Origin: Lachnospiraceae bacterium
GTDB lineage: Bacteria > Bacillota > Clostridia > Lachnospirales > Lachnospiraceae
Direction of reading: 5' to 3'
DNA length: 12,046 bases
NCBI GenBank assembly: GCA_024697505.1
Contig: JAILFQ010000168.1
Coordinates: 1-12,046, forward strand
The notes under the pieces are model-generated. The model saw only the letters and a program-made list of their open reading frames with translations. It did not search any database and was not told the origin of the DNA. A program made the translations under genes and the position numbers. Positions 1-11,021 of the stretch are shown here, in pieces. How positions within the stretch are numbered: the first letter of the stretch is position 1; the number at the start of each line of letters is the position of its first letter.

Positions 1-322
1 CTATTGTAGAAAGCAGATCCACCGTGCTGAACGGCATCATAAGTCTTACACCCTTTTCGGGGTTAACATAAACAGAAGAATCTTTCGTTAGAACTATCAT
101 TCCGAAAAACTCCGGAAGGTAATCCGAAAGTTCGATAAAGCTCATGTCCCGAAGCTGTCTTGTACATACAACTACTCCGTAATTTCTTTCGTGCGCAACT
201 CTAAGTATTTCCGATCCGGTCGTACATACTTCTATATCAACATAATTACCGCTCTCAATAAGGGATTGAGAAAGATGTTTTGCATCCTCCGGTCTGGGCA
301 TTGCAACAAGTATTGTGCCCAT
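1..322 (-). CDS. NitR-like ANTAR-family response regulator, N-terminal receiver-like part (truncated at window edge)
   Basis: Reading from the ATG at 322, 107 codons stay open to the window edge, so the C-terminus is missing. The start follows a strong ribosome binding site (AAGGGGGGACTG) 11 nt after the stop of the glnA-like gene, so the two are probably co-transcribed. The visible part looks like a receiver-type alpha/beta domain. Segments such as SDYLPEFFGMIVL (66-78) and LMMPFSTVDLL (94-104) resemble the NitR regulators encoded beside glnA in solventogenic clostridia. Those end in an RNA-binding ANTAR domain that acts by antitermination. The beta-3 position where receivers carry the phospho-acceptor Asp reads VVVCTRQ (50-56), with no Asp, so this looks like a pseudo-receiver unlikely to use phosphorylation. 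The ANTAR domain itself lies outside the window. The assignment therefore rests on the N-terminal resemblance, recalled from memory, and on the glnA context. Confidence 0.72.
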   Translation of the reverse strand, partial: MGTILVAMPRPEDAKHLSQSLIESGNYVDIEVCTTGSEILRVAHERNYGVVVCTRQLRDMSFIELSDYLPEFFGMIVLTKDSSVYVNPEKGVRLMMPFSTVDLLSTI

Positions 323-333
323 TCAGTCCCCCC

Positions 334-1605
334 TTACATTTTAGAAAGATAATTGTTAATTTCCCAGTCAGAAACCTGAGACATGTACCTCTTCCACTCA
401 TCCTTCTTAACTTTAATATAAATGTCGGAAAGTTCTTCACCGAGAGTCTTTACCACAAGGTAATCTCTTACCATACTGTCCAGGGCCTCGCTAAGATTTT
501 CCGGAAGTTTTTTAGGTCTTCCTGTTGTAGGCTCGGTATTTTTGGATATACCGTCAAGACCTGCGTTTATGCAGGCCGCAATTGCAAGGTAAGGATTGGC
601 CGCAGGATCCGGAAATCTTAACTCAACCTTTGCCTCTTCGCACTTGTTGTGATACTTTATCAAAGAGTTTTCACCCTTTGTGGACCAGTCTATAAGGCTT
701 GGTGCCTTAAAGCCGGAAATAATTCTCTTATAGGAATTAATGATAGGATTGGTTACCGCACAAAGCCCTTTTGCATGTGCCATAACACCTCCAATAAAGC
801 AGGCAGCTTCTTTGGAAATGTCACCCTTATCCCCGGTTTCAAAAAGATTTTTTCCGTCTTTGTACATGGAAAAATTAAGGTGCATTCCGGAACCTTCAAC
901 ACCCTCAACCGGTTTAGGCATAAAGGTGGCGTAAAGGCCGAATCTCTTTGCTATGGACCTTACCGCAAACTTGAAGGTCATAACATTATCCGCTGTTTTA
1001 AGTGCATCATCTGCCATAAAATCTATTTCATGCTGGGCAGGGGCTTTTTCATGATGAGAGGACTCAATTTCAAAGCCCATTTCCTCAAGTGTAAGCACCA
1101 TGTCTCTTCTTGCATTTTCTCCAAAATCTGAAGGGCCCACGTCCAAATATCCCGCTTTCTCGTGGGAAAGAGTTGTAGGATTTCCGTTTTCATCCGTATG
1201 GAACAGGAAAAACTCGCACTGGGCATTTACCCTGAATGTATATCCGGCCTTTCTTGCCCGTTCCAGGCTCTCTTTAAGTACCTGTCTTGGGCTTAAAGCA
1301 CAAGGAGTACCGTCTGAATGACAAACATCACAGATTATTTTTCCCACTTTACCCTGTTGAGGCCTCCATGGAAGTATAACAAACGTCTCCGGGTCCGGAT
1401 ACAGATAAAAATCCTCATCACAATCCAAAAGATCGTCAAAGAGGGCTCTTCCTTCAAAACTAAACTTGTTTTTAAACACCTTATCCATCTGCTTTGGTGT
1501 TACGGCAATGTTTTTTAAGTTGCCCCATATGTCTGTAAATTGAAGACGTATAAATTCAACATCTTCCTCTTCGATGGTAGTTAATATATCGTTTGGGGTT
1601 ATCAT
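334..1605 (-). CDS. glnA: Glutamine synthetase type I-like protein with altered active-site residues
   Basis: A 423-residue member of the GSI family, slightly shorter than the usual ~444 residues. Canonical GSI makes glutamine from glutamate, ammonium and ATP as a dodecamer. Family signatures seen: LQFTDIWG (21-28), LGENARRDM-like FGENARRDM (161-169), SHHE (183-186), GSGMHLN (238-244), NSYKR (290-294) and VELRFPDPAANPYL (327-340). Retained metal-site residues include E131, E186, E193, H242 and E328. Against B. subtilis and Salmonella GS as recalled, several catalytic positions differ: latch Asp is E51, metal ligand E129 is Q129, the Asn before GSGMH is E237, flap E327 is K300, R339 is about E312, and R344 is K317. 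The ATG at 1605 was chosen because AAGGAAGGAG sits just upstream and it aligns with family N-termini; an upstream in-frame ATG at 1641 has no such site. Fold assignment is secure; glutamine synthetase activity is doubtful. Confidence 0.9.
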   Translation of the reverse strand: MITPNDILTTIEEEDVEFIRLQFTDIWGNLKNIAVTPKQMDKVFKNKFSFEGRALFDDLLDCDEDFYLYPDPETFVILPWRPQQGKVGKIICDVCHSDGTPCALSPRQVLKESLERARKAGYTFRVNAQCEFFLFHTDENGNPTTLSHEKAGYLDVGPSDFGENARRDMVLTLEEMGFEIESSHHEKAPAQHEIDFMADDALKTADNVMTFKFAVRSIAKRFGLYATFMPKPVEGVEGSGMHLNFSMYKDGKNLFETGDKGDISKEAACFIGGVMAHAKGLCAVTNPIINSYKRIISGFKAPSLIDWSTKGENSLIKYHNKCEEAKVELRFPDPAANPYLAIAACINAGLDGISKNTEPTTGRPKKLPENLSEALDSMVRDYLVVKTLGEELSDIYIKVKKDEWKRYMSQVSDWEINNYLSKM

Positions 1606-1651
1606 TTTTCTCTCCTTCCTTTTTTGCTTAACCAAGTACACTGTTTATCCT

Positions 1652-1702
1652 AAAAAAACGGCGCCGTCCGGCGGCATAATGCCACCCGGACCTGACGCCG
1701 TT
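1652..1702 (-). terminator. Intrinsic terminator in the glnA-like leader (candidate attenuator; also the gdhA terminator)
   Basis: On the minus strand a long GC-rich hairpin is followed by seven U. Arms AACGGCG (1702-1696) and CGCCGTT (1663-1657) pair, then GTCCGG (1691-1686) with CCGGAC (1671-1666), then GGCA with TGCC around a TTA loop. It lies 59 nt past the gdhA stop and would end gdhA transcripts. It also lies downstream of the best promoter for the glnA-like gene (1716-1744) and 46 nt before its start codon, so transcripts from that promoter must pass it. No second promoter is evident between the hairpin and 1605. Terminator call is strong; the attenuator role is inference. Confidence 0.85.
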
Positions 1703-1707
1703 ATCAG
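1692..1707 (-). promoter_or_regulatory. Possible ANTAR-type hexaloop hairpin overlapping the glnA leader terminator
   Basis: CTGAT (1707-1703) can pair with GTCAG (1696-1692), closing on a U-G wobble, around the six-base loop AACGGC. The loop has A at position 1 and G at position 4, the two loop bases known to be conserved in ANTAR antitermination hairpins. Forming it uses AACGGCG, the 5' arm of the terminator, so the two structures exclude each other. Known ANTAR sites are usually pairs of such hairpins, and only this one was found here, so confidence is low. Confidence 0.3.
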
Positions 1708-1715
1708 TTACTGTA

Positions 1716-1744
1716 ATTTTAAACTTATGCTATTTTACTGTCTA
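1716..1744 (-). promoter_or_regulatory. Sigma-A-type promoter for the glnA-like gene
   Basis: On the minus strand, -35 TAGACA (1744-1739), a 17-nt spacer and -10 TAAAAT (1721-1716): each box differs from consensus by one base. The predicted start lies near 1709, a few bases before the leader hairpin. It falls between the gdhA stop and the terminator. The region is AT-rich, so chance matches are possible, but the spacing is ideal. A repeated ACAGTAA overlaps the -35 box (1741-1735) and the start region (1714-1708) and might be an operator. Confidence 0.6.
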
Positions 1745-1760
1745 TAATTTTTTTATAAAA

Positions 1761-3119
<1,359 letters not shown>

Positions 3120-3152
3120 CTAACATAATTTTTTTTAATGATTGCCGAATTT

Positions 3153-3182
3153 TTAAAAAAAGACGCAAAAGTAGCACTGCAT
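3153..3182 (-). CDS. Possible 9-residue leader peptide inside the gdhA attenuator
   Basis: Within the gdhA leader, AAAGGAGG (3193-3186) is followed three bases later by ATG (3182) and nine codons reading MQCYFCVFF, then TAA (3155-3153). The reading frame runs through the loop and 3' arm of the terminator hairpin and stops at the end of its U-tract, so a translating ribosome would disrupt the hairpin. The ribosome binding site is strong, though spacing is short, and its AAAG is itself part of the terminator stem. No codon run points to a specific amino acid. It may be chance. Confidence 0.3.
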   Translation of the reverse strand: MQCYFCVFF

Positions 3183-3200
3183 GTGCCTCCTTTGGCGTCT
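3155..3200 (-). terminator. Intrinsic terminator in the gdhA leader (candidate attenuator)
   Basis: On the minus strand AGACGC (3200-3195) pairs with GCGTCT (3166-3161). Past a single C/U mismatch AAAG pairs with CTTT, and an inner GCAC/GTGC stem closes on ATGCA. A run of seven U follows at 3161-3155. The hairpin begins only a few bases after the predicted gdhA start site (about 3207), and no promoter is evident between it and the gdhA ATG at 3107. Transcripts from the promoter at 3214-3242 must therefore read through it to express gdhA. It would also stop readthrough from gltD. Confidence 0.82.
3185..3196 (-). promoter_or_regulatory. Possible ANTAR-type hexaloop hairpin overlapping the gdhA leader terminator
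   Basis: GCC (3196-3194) and GGC (3187-3185) flank the six-base loop AAAGGA, with A at loop position 1 and G at position 4 as in ANTAR antitermination hairpins. It uses part of the terminator's 5' arm (AGACGCCAAAG), so it would compete with termination. The stem is only 3 bp and no partner hairpin was found upstream. The same bases form a Shine-Dalgarno sequence. Weak evidence alone; it matters because the glnA-like leader has a comparable element. Confidence 0.25.
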
Positions 3201-3213
3201 CATCTTGTTAGGG

Positions 3214-3242
3214 ATTATATATTAGACAATATAAAAATGCAA
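3214..3242 (-). promoter_or_regulatory. Sigma-A-type promoter for gdhA
   Basis: On the minus strand, -35 TTGCAT (3242-3237), a 17-nt spacer and a perfect -10 TATAAT (3219-3214). The predicted start is near 3207. It lies in the 202-nt gap between gltD and gdhA, upstream of the leader terminator. This is the clearest promoter in the window. Confidence 0.8.
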
Positions 3243-3262
3243 GCACTTTTTTACACTAAATC

Positions 3263-3287
3263 AAAAAAGTTTTAAACATTTTTTAAA
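3263..3287 (-). terminator. Weak AT-only hairpin after gltD
   Basis: AAAAAA and TTTTTT flank GTTTAAAAC, giving a hairpin of about 9 A-T-rich base pairs with a U-tract on both strands, about 25 nt beyond the gltD stop. It has almost no G-C pairs and would be a poor terminator. Nothing better was found between 3243 and 3309, so gltD transcripts may run on to the stronger hairpin at 3155-3200. Confidence 0.2.
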
Positions 3288-3309
3288 ATCTGTCTGCAAA
3301 TGTGCTTTT

Positions 3310-4818
3310 TTACAGGCCTGTATAGCCCATTAAGGATTCATCAACCTCTCTTGCAGCGGCTCTTCCTTCAGCTATTGCCCATACAACAAGAGACTGTCCT
3401 CTTCTCATATCTCCTGCCGCAAAGATATTTTTTACAGATGTTTCATGCCTATCTTCTTTTGTACTTACGTTGCTTCTCCGGTCTGTTTCCACGCCAAATT
3501 CTTTGGTAACGTATGCCTGGCTTCCAAGGAATCCAGCGGCAATAAGAACAATATCTGCTTTTATGATCTCTTCGGTTCCGGATACAGGCACCATGGTTTT
3601 TCGCTTTGTATTTTCATCAAATCCGCTTTCAAGTTTAATCGTCTTAACACCGCTTAATCTGCCGTTCTTGTTTTTAATAAACTCCGTAACGGTTGTGCAA
3701 AATACCCGTGGATCTTTACCGTATAGGAAAGCTGCTTCTTCCTGACCATAGTCCGTTTTAAATACTTTCGGCCATTCGGGCCATGGGTTGTTTTCGCTTC
3801 TTTCTTCAGGTGCCTTTGGCATCATCTCAAGCTGAGTTACATTCCCCGCTCCAAGTCTTACACAAGTTCCCACGCAATCATTACCTGTATCTCCGCCGCC
3901 TATTATAACAACACTTTTTCCCTTAAGACTTCCAAAGGAAAAATCCGCGGAATTTATAACCTTTTCCGAAGAATATGAATTATTAATAAGCATCCTTGTT
4001 ACTTCCGAAAGAAAATCAACCGCAAAGTATATTCCTTTTGCATCTCTGCCTGTAGCCTGTATATCTCTTGGATTTGAAGCACCGCAGCAAAGAACCACCC
4101 TGTCAAAGCTTTCCTTTATCTCTTTTCCGCTTATGTCTTTTCCTATGTCAACTCCGCATTTGAAAATAACTCCGGCTTTTTCCATAAGTTCTATTCTTCT
4201 GTCTATAAGCCTTTTATCCAGTTTCATATTCGGGATTCCGTATCTTAAAAGTCCGCCCGGTCTTTCACTTCTTTCGAAAACGGTAACCAAATGACCTCTT
4301 CTGTTTAAAAGCTGAGCCACGGCAAGTCCTGAAGGGCCGCTTCCGATTACCGCCACCGTTTTACCTGTTCTTACTTTAGGTATTTCTTCTTCCACAAGTC
4401 CCTTTTCAAAAGCGTAGTCTATAATAGCCCTTTCGTTACTTTTGGTTGCAACGGGAAGTGAATGAAGACCGCAGGTGCAGGCCGCTTCACAAAGAGCCGG
4501 ACAGACTCTTGATGTAAATTCGGGGAAGCTGTGAGTTTTTGAAAGTCTTGAATAAACCTGCTCCAAGTTTCCCATATATACAAGGTCGTTCGTTTCCGGT
4601 ACAAGGTTGTGCAGCGGACATCCGGAAGTCATTCCCGAAATGGATGAACCATACTGGCAAAAAGGAACGCCGCAGTCCATACATCTTCCACCCTGCTTTC
4701 TTTGCTCATTTGCCGAAAGCATTGTATGGAACTCTTCAAAGTTCCTGATTCTTTCTGCAGGGGAAAGGCTTACCTGGTCTTTTCTTTCGTATTCCATAAA
4801 TCCTGTAGGTTTTCCCAT
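3310..4818 (-). CDS. gltD: Glutamate synthase (NADPH) small subunit
   Basis: A 502-residue beta subunit of bacterial glutamate synthase. It takes electrons from NADPH through FAD and Fe-S centres to the large subunit, which makes two glutamates from glutamine and 2-oxoglutarate. The N-terminal Fe-S domain shows Cys46, Cys49, Cys54 and Cys67 (CMDCGVPFC...GCPLHN) and the second set Cys106, Cys110 and Cys114 (CPALCEAAC). The FAD site GSGPSG (159-164) is followed by ERPGG. The NADPH site GGGDTG (307-312) and the C-terminal AAGDMRRGQSLVVWAI (467-482) complete the usual order. The ATG at 4818 lies 3 nt after the gltB stop, with AGGGAGGG inside the gltB 3' end as ribosome binding site, so translation is likely coupled. 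No frameshift or missing motif was seen. Confidence 0.97.
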   Translation of the reverse strand: MGKPTGFMEYERKDQVSLSPAERIRNFEEFHTMLSANEQRKQGGRCMDCGVPFCQYGSSISGMTSGCPLHNLVPETNDLVYMGNLEQVYSRLSKTHSFPEFTSRVCPALCEAACTCGLHSLPVATKSNERAIIDYAFEKGLVEEEIPKVRTGKTVAVIGSGPSGLAVAQLLNRRGHLVTVFERSERPGGLLRYGIPNMKLDKRLIDRRIELMEKAGVIFKCGVDIGKDISGKEIKESFDRVVLCCGASNPRDIQATGRDAKGIYFAVDFLSEVTRMLINNSYSSEKVINSADFSFGSLKGKSVVIIGGGDTGNDCVGTCVRLGAGNVTQLEMMPKAPEERSENNPWPEWPKVFKTDYGQEEAAFLYGKDPRVFCTTVTEFIKNKNGRLSGVKTIKLESGFDENTKRKTMVPVSGTEEIIKADIVLIAAGFLGSQAYVTKEFGVETDRRSNVSTKEDRHETSVKNIFAAGDMRRGQSLVVWAIAEGRAAAREVDESLMGYTGL

Positions 4819-4821
4819 ATC

Positions 4822-7800
4822 TTATGCCCTCCCTTTTTTTCCGGAACCGGTCAAAGACATAAATGCCTCGATTTGCGCTTCTTTAATACTCATGCCCCGT
4901 TCTATAAGTTCATCTGTTTTTTGTATCATTTGTTTATAGTCCGTTGGTATAACTTTCTTAAACTTTTTAAGGTACTCGTCAAAGTCTTTGAGTATAAGAC
5001 CGGCTTTTTTGGAACCGGTATATTTGTAATGCTTTTCTATAAGTTCCCTTAATTCCGCCTTATCCGTCTTATGTTCAACCTTTTCCATAAGAACCATTTC
5101 CTTGTTTAAGTTCTTATACAAAGAATTGTTTTCGTCTAAAACAAAAGCTGTTCCACCGCTCATTCCGGCAGCAAAATTCTTCCCGGTCGGGCCAAGAATT
5201 ACCGCAACACCTCCGGTCATGTATTCGCAGCCATGTTCTCCGACACCTTCAACAACCGTTTTTGCGCCGGAGTTTCTTACACAGAATCTTTCTCCTGCCA
5301 TTCCGGCTACATAAGCTTCTCCGGAGGTTGCCCCGTAAAGGGCGACGTTTCCGATTATCACATTGTTTTCCGCATCATAAGCTGCATCCTTTGATGCTTT
5401 TACAATAAGTTTTCCTCCGGACAGGCCCTTTCCGAAATAATCGTTGGAGTCTCCGGTAAGGTTAAGGGTAAGTCCTACAGGGATAAAGGCACCAAAGCTT
5501 TGTCCTCCTGCCCCTTCACAATCAATAAGGATCGTGTCTTCCGCAAGTCCTTCCGGATGTTCTCTTGTTATATAAGAGCCGATTAAAGTACCGAAGGCTC
5601 TGTCTATACTGGAAACGTTAACCTTAACTCTTTTCTCCCTGCCGGCTTTTATTGCTTTTAAAAGCGAAGCGTCATTCTCAAGAAGGATTTTATCCGTCTT
5701 AATATCATTAACAATCCCGAAAGGATTTTTATCCCTTGTCTTTACGTCTTCATGAAGCGGTTCACCGAGGATTCCGCTTATATCTATTTCTGCCGCAAGG
5801 CCTGTAAGCCCTTCTTTTTTCTTTAAAAGGTCTGTTCTTCCCACAAGCTCGTCCACGCTTCTTACGCCAAGCTTTGCCATGTACTCGCGAAGTTCCTCGG
5901 CAATAAAAAGCATAAAGTTTTCAACATATTCGGGCTTTCCCGCAAATCGTTTTCTAAGCTCCGGGTTTTGGGTTGCAATTCCCATCGGGCAGGTGTCCAG
6001 ATTGCAGACTCTCATCATTACACAGCCAAGGGTTACAAGAGGCGCCGTTGCAAAGCCGAATTCCTCCGCTCCAAGTATGGCTGCAAAAGCCACATCCCTT
6101 CCGCTCATAAGCTTACCGTCGGTTTCCACAACCACTTTGCTTCTTAGGCCGTTCTTCACCAATGTCTGGTGGGTCTCGGCAAGTCCAAGCTCCAAAGGAA
6201 GTCCGGCATTATGTATGGAACTTACCGGTGCGGCACCTGTACCGCCGTCATATCCGGAAATAAGAATAACTCCCGCACCTGCTTTTGCAACACCGGCTGC
6301 TATTGTACCAACGCCCGCTTCAGAAACAAGTTTCACGGAGATTCTTGCTCTGTCATTTGCGCTCTTTAAGTCGTATATGAGCTGGGCCAGGTCTTCTATG
6401 GAATAAATGTCGTGGTGAGGCGGCGGTGAAATAAGGCTTACACCCGGTGTTGAGTGTCTGGTCTTTGCAATCCAAGGATAAACCTTCTTTCCCGGAAGAT
6501 GGCCTCCTTCCCCGGGTTTTGCCCCCTGAGCCATTTTTATCTGTATTTCTTTTGCACTTACAAGATATTTGCTTGTTACTCCAAATCTTCCGGAAGCCAC
6601 CTGCTTTATGGCAGAACTGCGGTCGTTTGCGCTTCCGGCACTTTCAAGTCTCTCGTCGCTTTCTCCGCCTTCACCGGAATTGGACTTTCCATGCAAATGA
6701 TTCATTGCAATGGCAAGAGTCTCATGAGCTTCCTCAGAAATAGAACCATAAGACATAGCTCCGGTCTTAAATCTCTTAACTATTGAATGAACGTCTTCCA
6801 CTTCTTCTATAGGAACGCCCTTTTCCGGATAATTAAAGTCCATAAGGCTTCTTATATAACCGGTCTTTTCCGAGTCTATCATTTGGGTGTATTCTTTAAA
6901 CTTCCCGTAGTCCCCTTCTCTTGTTGCAAGCTGTAGCATATGGATGGTTTTAGGGTTGTAACGGTGTTCTTCCCCCTGAGAACGCATTTTATGTCTTCCC
7001 ATGGAATCCAGTGTAAGGTCCGTTGTAAGTCCTAAAGGATCGAAAGCCTTGGAATGCTGCCTGTCTGTACTCTCTGCAATATCCTTGAGGGTAATACCGC
7101 CTATTCTTGAAACGGTTCCCGTAAAATACTCATCTATTACACTCTTATCTATACCTAGAGCCTCAAAAATTCTTGATCCCTGGTAGGACTGAATGGTGGA
7201 GATACCCATCTTTGAAGCAATTTTTACAATTCCTGAAAGTATAGCCTTGTCGTAATCGTTAATAGCTGCGTAGTAATCCTTTTCAAGCCTTCCTTCATCT
7301 ATAAGGCTTGCAATGGAAGCATGGGCGAGGTACGGATTAACCGCGCAGGCACCATAGCCCAGTAAAGTGGCAAAATGATGCACATTTCTTGGCTCTCCGG
7401 ATTCCAAAATGATGGAAAGAGACATGCATTTCTTGGTACGTACAAGATGGTTATGCACTGCCGCAACCCCAAGCAGAGAAGGTATTGCCACATGGTTTTC
7501 GTCAACTCCCCTGTCTGAAAGGACAAGAATATTTGCGCCGTCCTTATATGCCCTGTCCACTTCCACAAAAAGATGGTCTATGGCCCTTTCAAGCGGTGTG
7601 GACTTAAAGAAAAGCAGGGATACCTTTTCTACTTTAAGGCCCTCTCTTTTAAGATTTAATATTTTTAAAAGATCCAGATCCGAAAGAATCGGGTTCTTAA
7701 TCTTTAACACCCTGCAGTTCTCCGGCTTTTCTGAAAGAAGATTTCCGTTCTTACCCACATAAACCGTAGTGGCGGTAACTATTTTTTCTCTTATTGCATC

Positions 7801-9401
7801 TATAGGAGGATTTGTAACCTGAGCAAAAAGCTGCTTAAAATAATAAAACAAAGGCTGGAATCTATCCGATAAAACCGCTATAGGTGTGTCCACGCCCATG
7901 GCACCTATATGCTCGGTACCGTTCCTTGCCATATCCGCAATCTGGTCTGTGTAATCCTCGTAAGTATAACCAAAGGCCTTTTGCAAACGAAGGAGTCTTT
8001 CTTTTGTGTAAGACGGCACCTTTTCGTTTGGTATCTTAAGGTCCGAAAGGTTGCAAAGGTCCTGGTCCAGCCATTCACCGTAAGGCTCCCTTCCGGCATA
8101 TATTTCTTTAAGTTCCTCGTCCGAAAGTATCTTTCCCTTTTTGGTATCCACAAGAAGCATTTTCCCGGGATGAAGTCTTTCTTTCTTTAGAATATGGCTT
8201 TCATCCACGTTAAGTACTCCCACTTCGGAAGAGAGAATAAGCCTTCCGTCGTCCATAACATAATAGCGGGAAGGACGAAGCCCGTTTCTGTCAAGAATTG
8301 CGCCCATAACATCCCCGTCGGAAAAAAGGATGGAAGCAGGTCCGTCCCACGGCTCAAGCATTGTAGCGTAGTATTGGTAAAAATCTCTTTCTTTTTCGGA
8401 AATTGTATCGTTATGCTCCCAAGGTTCCGGAATAAGTACCATTGCTGCCAGTGCCGGATCCATTCCACCCATTATCATAAACTCCAGAGCGTTATCTAAC
8501 ATGGCAGAGTCCGAACCTTCGGCAGAAATAATAGGAAGAACTCTTGTAAGGTCCTCGTCGGAAAAAGAGTCTGTTTCTATGGTCTCTTCCCTTGCAAGCA
8601 TCTTATCCACGTTTCCTCTTATGGTGTTTATTTCTCCGTTATGTACCACATATCTGTTAGGATGGGCCCTAAGCCAGCTTGGTGTTGTATTTGTTGAAAA
8701 TCTGGAATGAACAAGTGCAATGGCAGACTCAAAGTCCTTATCCTGTAAATCCGTAAAAAAGGTTCTTAACTGTCCCACAAGGAACATTCCCTTATAAACA
8801 ACGGTTCTGCAGGAAATAGACGGAACATAGGTATTGTCATTGCTTTGTTCAAAGACTCTTCTTATAATGTAGAGTTTTCTGTCAAATGCCAGGTCTTCTT
8901 TTATGTCTTTCGGTCTTTTTATAAATGCCTGATAGATTGCAGGGCAGCTTTCAAGTGCTTTAGGTCCCAAAACTTTTTCAACCGTAGGCACCTTTCTCCA
9001 GCCAAGGAAAGAAAGCCCTTCCTTTTCCACAATTATTTCAAACATTTTCATAGATCTTTGGCGCTTAAATTCGTCCTGTGGGAAAAAGAACATTCCCACT
9101 CCGTATTCTCTTTCGCCACCAAGATTTATTCCAAGTTCTTTACACGCCTTTTTAAAAAAGGCATGCGGAACCTGAGTAAGAATTCCCACTCCGTCTCCGG
9201 TCTTTCCTTCAGCATCTTTACCTGCTCTGTGCTCAAGTTTTTCCACTATCTTTAATGCGTCATCCACATATTGATGACTTTTTTTACCGTAAATATTTAC
9301 AATTGCGCCTATTCCGCAATTGTCATGTTCAAAGCTTGGATCTGTAAGCGTCTTTTGCTGACCGTTTGGACCTTGATCCGGGGTTAAATTCTTCATGATC
9401 A

Positions 9402-9402
<1 letters not shown>
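4822..9402 (-). CDS. gltB: Glutamate synthase large subunit (GOGAT alpha)
   Basis: A 1526-residue full-length alpha subunit. It hydrolyses glutamine in an N-terminal Ntn-type amidotransferase domain, channels ammonia, and forms glutamate from 2-oxoglutarate at an FMN site. The nucleophile Cys29 lies in DNCGIG (27-32), implying removal of a 28-residue propeptide. RFSTNT (234-239) and NGEINT (255-260) are the amidotransferase pocket. The synthase domain has QVASGRFGVTSKYL (934-947), MAQGAKPGEGGHLPG (957-971) and ISGYDGGTGAAP (1048-1059). A 3Fe-4S motif CX5CX4C is at Cys1127, Cys1133 and Cys1138. The C-terminal glycine-rich beta-helix spans roughly 1290-1425. The start overlaps the pyrG stop (TAATG), with GGAG 4 nt upstream. 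A second in-frame ATG at 9396 is also possible and changes only two residues. gltD follows directly. Confidence 0.97.

Positions 9403-11021
<1,619 letters not shown>

Noticed and set aside
1606..1641. Upstream ATG at 1641 that would add 12 residues to the GS-like protein
   Set aside because: The added residues are Lys/Arg-rich and unlike family N-termini, and they overlap the AAGGAAGGAG ribosome binding site of the ATG at 1605.
1645..1677. Ten-codon frame MPPDGAVFLG in the glnA-like leader as a leader peptide gene
   Set aside because: Only a GGTGG site precedes it and its start lies in the tip of a very stable hairpin; kept only as a comparison with the better gdhA micro-ORF.
5879..6406. 175-codon open frame on the plus strand opposite gltB
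   Set aside because: Antisense to the conserved FMN and Fe-S region of gltB; Ser/Pro/Ala-rich low-complexity translation with no family resemblance.
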